Assembly (NCBI GenBank): GCA_016869715.1
Contig: VGDM01000025.1
Span: forward strand, 1 to 32,436
Length of the DNA: 32,436 bases
Source: Alphaproteobacteria bacterium
GTDB lineage: Bacteria > Pseudomonadota > Alphaproteobacteria > Acetobacterales > Acetobacteraceae
Direction: 5' to 3'
A program made the translations under genes and the position numbers. Under the pieces are notes generated by a model. It saw only the letters and a list, made by a program, of their open reading frames with translations, made no database searches and was not told the origin of the DNA. Positions 31,034 to 32,436 of the stretch are shown here, one piece after another. Positions within the stretch are counted from its first letter, which is position 1, and every line of letters starts with the position of its first letter.

Positions 31034-31927
31034 ATGGAACTCAGGATGGTCAAGGCCGGGGTATTGGACATGGCGGTGGAAATGCACGGCCCCGAAACCG
31101 GGCCCGCTGCCATCCTGCTGCATGGCTTTCCTGATGACGTCCGCGCCTGGGATGGCGTGGCGCCCGAGCTTGCCGCCCAGGGCTTCCGCGTACTGGTCCC
31201 CTATCTGCGCGGCTATGGCCCGACCCGGTTTCTGGACCCGGCAACCCCGCGTTCCGGCGAACAGGCGGCGCTTGGGGCGGATTTGCTCGCGCTGATGGAT
31301 GCGCTGGCGATCCCGCAGGCGATCCTGGCCGGGTATGATTGGGGCGGGCGCGCCGCTTGTGTTGTCTCGGCCCTTTGGCCTGAGCGAGTGATCGGCCTGG
31401 TTTCCGCAAATGGCTATAATATTCAGAATATTGCTGGGAGTATCCGCCCCGCCGCGCCGGCGCAGGAAGCGCGCCATTGGTATCAATGGTACCTGCAAAC
31501 AGACAGGGGCGCGGCGGGCCTGGCCCAGAATGGGCATAGCCTTTGTGAGCTGCTGTGGCGCATGTGGTCGCCCAATATGGGCTTCTCTGCCGAAAGCTAC
31601 GCCAAAACGGCGGCCAGCTTCGACAATCCCGATTTCGTGGCGGTTGCCGTCCATTCCTACCGCCATCGCCACCGCGCCTTAGCCGGGGACCCCGCCTATG
31701 CGGCGATTGAAGCCCGCCTGGCCACCGTCCCCATGATCACCGTGCCGAGCCTGGTTTTGCACGGGGCGAAGGATGGCGTGGACCCGCCAGAGAATAGCGC
31801 CGGCTGCGCGCAGCACTTCACACGGCTTTTGGCGCGCCGGGTTGTTCCAGCAGCCGGACACTTCCTGCCGCGCGAGTCTCAGGCCGAATTTTTAGCCGCG
31901 ATTCACCTTTTGGTAAGTACTCATTAA
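31034..31927 (+). CDS. Alpha/beta hydrolase, epoxide hydrolase / dehalogenase-like
   Basis: A 297-residue protein. LLHGFPDDVRAWDGVAPELA is the oxyanion block, VPYLRGYGPTRF follows, and AGYDWGGRAACVV holds Asp102 as nucleophile, as in epoxide hydrolases and haloalkane dehalogenases. A cap domain lies at about 130-225 (WYQWYLQTDRG). HGAKDGVDPP may carry the acid and AAGHFLPRESQAEF the catalytic His. By the DWGG motif it attacks by an Asp ester intermediate. The strong ribosome site AAAGGAGA lies about 9 bp before the ATG. The preceding 218 bp (30816-31033) hold no gene and are AT-rich at first. Confidence 0.88.
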   Translation: MELRMVKAGVLDMAVEMHGPETGPAAILLHGFPDDVRAWDGVAPELAAQGFRVLVPYLRGYGPTRFLDPATPRSGEQAALGADLLALMDALAIPQAILAGYDWGGRAACVVSALWPERVIGLVSANGYNIQNIAGSIRPAAPAQEARHWYQWYLQTDRGAAGLAQNGHSLCELLWRMWSPNMGFSAESYAKTAASFDNPDFVAVAVHSYRHRHRALAGDPAYAAIEARLATVPMITVPSLVLHGAKDGVDPPENSAGCAQHFTRLLARRVVPAAGHFLPRESQAEFLAAIHLLVSTH

Positions 31928-32066
31928 GAAAGGAATGACTAATGATCGTAAAAATCCGTCAAAAACTCAATTTAAGTATTTTTCTTCATCAAGAAATTTA
32001 CTTTTTTGGACGAATATTGTTCGTGGGACGCAGGGGGCTGAAATTTCCCGTTCCAATCCCCAGCGA

Positions 32067-32071
32067 GACTC
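32067..32071. promoter_or_regulatory. GANTC (CcrM-type methylation) site in the ctrA leader
   Basis: GACTC occurs 37 bp before the ctrA ATG. In Caulobacter a GANTC site in the ctrA P1 promoter couples transcription to replication through CcrM methylation. Whether that holds here is unknown, and one site in 200 bp may be chance. Confidence 0.3.
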
Positions 32072-32107
32072 TGTAATTTCTCACCTGTGGGTCAAAAGAA
32101 GCGATCA

Positions 32108-32168
32108 ATGCGTGTTCTGCTAGTCGAGGATGATCCTACAACGGCGCGCGGCATTTCGTTTATGCTTC
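32108..32168 (+). pseudogene. ctrA: CtrA response regulator, N-terminal fragment cut by the IS
   Basis: The ATG at 32108 starts MRVLLVEDDPTTARGISFML, which matches the first 20 residues of CtrA in alphaproteobacteria nearly throughout, including the acidic pocket residues Glu7, Asp8 and Asp9 of the receiver domain. The IS end at about 32168 interrupts the reading at codon 20-21. The rest of the receiver and the DNA-binding domain are not in the window. CtrA is the master regulator of cell cycle, flagella and related functions. It is essential in Caulobacter but dispensable in several Rhodospirillales. A functional second copy elsewhere cannot be excluded. Confidence 0.75.
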
Positions 32169-32436
32169 TGTCCAGCCCCATTTTTATGTACCAGTGATTT
32201 GTGGGTTTACTAAGTATGTTTCGGGTGCCGGCGGCCGCATTCCGAGGGCGTGGTGGGGCCGGACATGGTTATATTGGTGGAGCCATTGATTGATAACAGT
32301 TTGGGCCTGGGGGGTGTGCTAAACCATTCAGCGTTGAGCACCTCTCTGCGAAGTGTTCGGTTAAACCACTCGTTATAGCCGTTCTCCCAGGGTGACCCGG
32401 GATAGATCCGGATTGGCTTAAAGCCGACTTTGGTCA
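32169..32436 (-). mobile_element. 3' end of the DDE insertion sequence, right copy (inverted)
   Basis: The reverse complement matches positions 1-174 with about five differences and continues further upstream into the element. Its terminus TGTCCAGCCCC marks the junction with ctrA. Its orientation is opposite to the left copy, and both transposase 3' ends point inward, toward the 32-kb segment. Confidence 0.85.
32184..32436 (-). pseudogene. IS3/IS481-type transposase fragment with a one-base deletion
   Basis: On the minus strand the reading from the window edge gives VGFKPIRIYPGSPWENGYNE, then WFNRTLRREVLNAEWFST, with the catalytic Glu in WENGYNE. At 32309-32316 one base is missing relative to the left copy (C-run), so the frame shifts and a stop follows about 50 codons later. 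The terminal 40 residues of the intact version (QYNHVRPHHALGMRPP and on) are then out of frame. The 5' part is beyond the window. Confidence 0.75.

Noticed and set aside
31935..32123. 62-codon plus-strand frame before ctrA
   Set aside because: Its AAGGA lies directly on the ATG, it overlaps the ctrA start, and composition is spacer-like; ctrA is the real gene.
1..32436. tRNA, rRNA, CRISPR arrays, riboswitches
   Set aside because: I looked for cloverleaf ends, repeat-spacer patterns and conserved leader motifs and saw none that I could support.

Overview
The window looks like chromosomal DNA of a GC-rich alphaproteobacterium, most likely from the Rhodospirillales/Acetobacteraceae (Roseomonas-like). 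This is inferred from several things together: the N-terminus of a CtrA cell-cycle regulator, a ChvG-like sensor kinase, SecB beside LolA, a ferrochelatase with C-terminal cysteines, two orphan Bug/TctC periplasmic receptors and the overall codon bias. No rRNA, tRNA or CRISPR array is seen. AT-richer patches (about 0.2-1.1 kb, 4.3-7.1 kb, 26.1-27.5 kb and 31.9-32.2 kb) stand out and hold the mobile, decayed or unrecognised genes.

Layout. Positions 1-174 and 32169-32436 are two about 97% identical, inversely oriented copies of the 3' end of one DDE insertion sequence. The left copy abuts a frameshifted DUF6339-like gene. The right copy cuts ctrA after about 20 codons. Next come lolA, secB, hemH and a HAD hydrolase (1.1-4.2 kb). 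A tandem array of three DUF805 membrane-protein genes follows (4.3-7.7 kb): the first is interrupted by an IS1380-family element in a TTAA site, the second has lost its start codon and gained a stop, and only the third is intact. Then come a ChvG-like histidine kinase, a Bug receptor and an OpgH-like glucan glucosyltransferase (7.7-12.2 kb).

From 12.2 to 17.9 kb lies a divergent metabolic cluster. An M20 deacylase and a tandem universal stress protein are on the minus strand. On the plus strand, a threonine-synthase-like PLP enzyme, an M81 (MlrC-like) metallopeptidase and a D-threonine-aldolase/D-serine-dehydratase-like PLP enzyme overlap translationally. From 18.0 to 21.0 kb lies a compact arsenic operon: an ArsR-ArsC fusion, an ArsJ-partner GAPDH and ArsJ. 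By family knowledge it reduces arsenate or exports it as 1-arseno-3-phosphoglycerate. After it come a family-5 solute-binding protein, a flavodoxin-like protein, a second Bug receptor, a TPR protein and an SDR-type oxidoreductase (21.0-26.0 kb).

An AT-rich islet (26.1-27.5 kb) carries an unrecognised small gene and a protein resembling the 8-oxoguanine-glycosylase (OGG) fold. The right part holds an FAH-family hydrolase coupled to an alpha/beta hydrolase (minus strand), a frameshifted Crp/Fnr regulator with an FNR-like box upstream, a carboxymuconolactone-decarboxylase-like protein, an epoxide-hydrolase-like enzyme and the truncated ctrA.

The points most worth following are the disrupted ctrA, the four-gene PLP/M81/M20 cluster, the OGG-like islet, the cysteine-free ArsR domain with an apparently leaderless operon promoter, and the IS1380 insertion in the decaying DUF805 array. 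Several breaks are single-base indels in short homopolymers, so sequencing error must be excluded before calling those genes dead.
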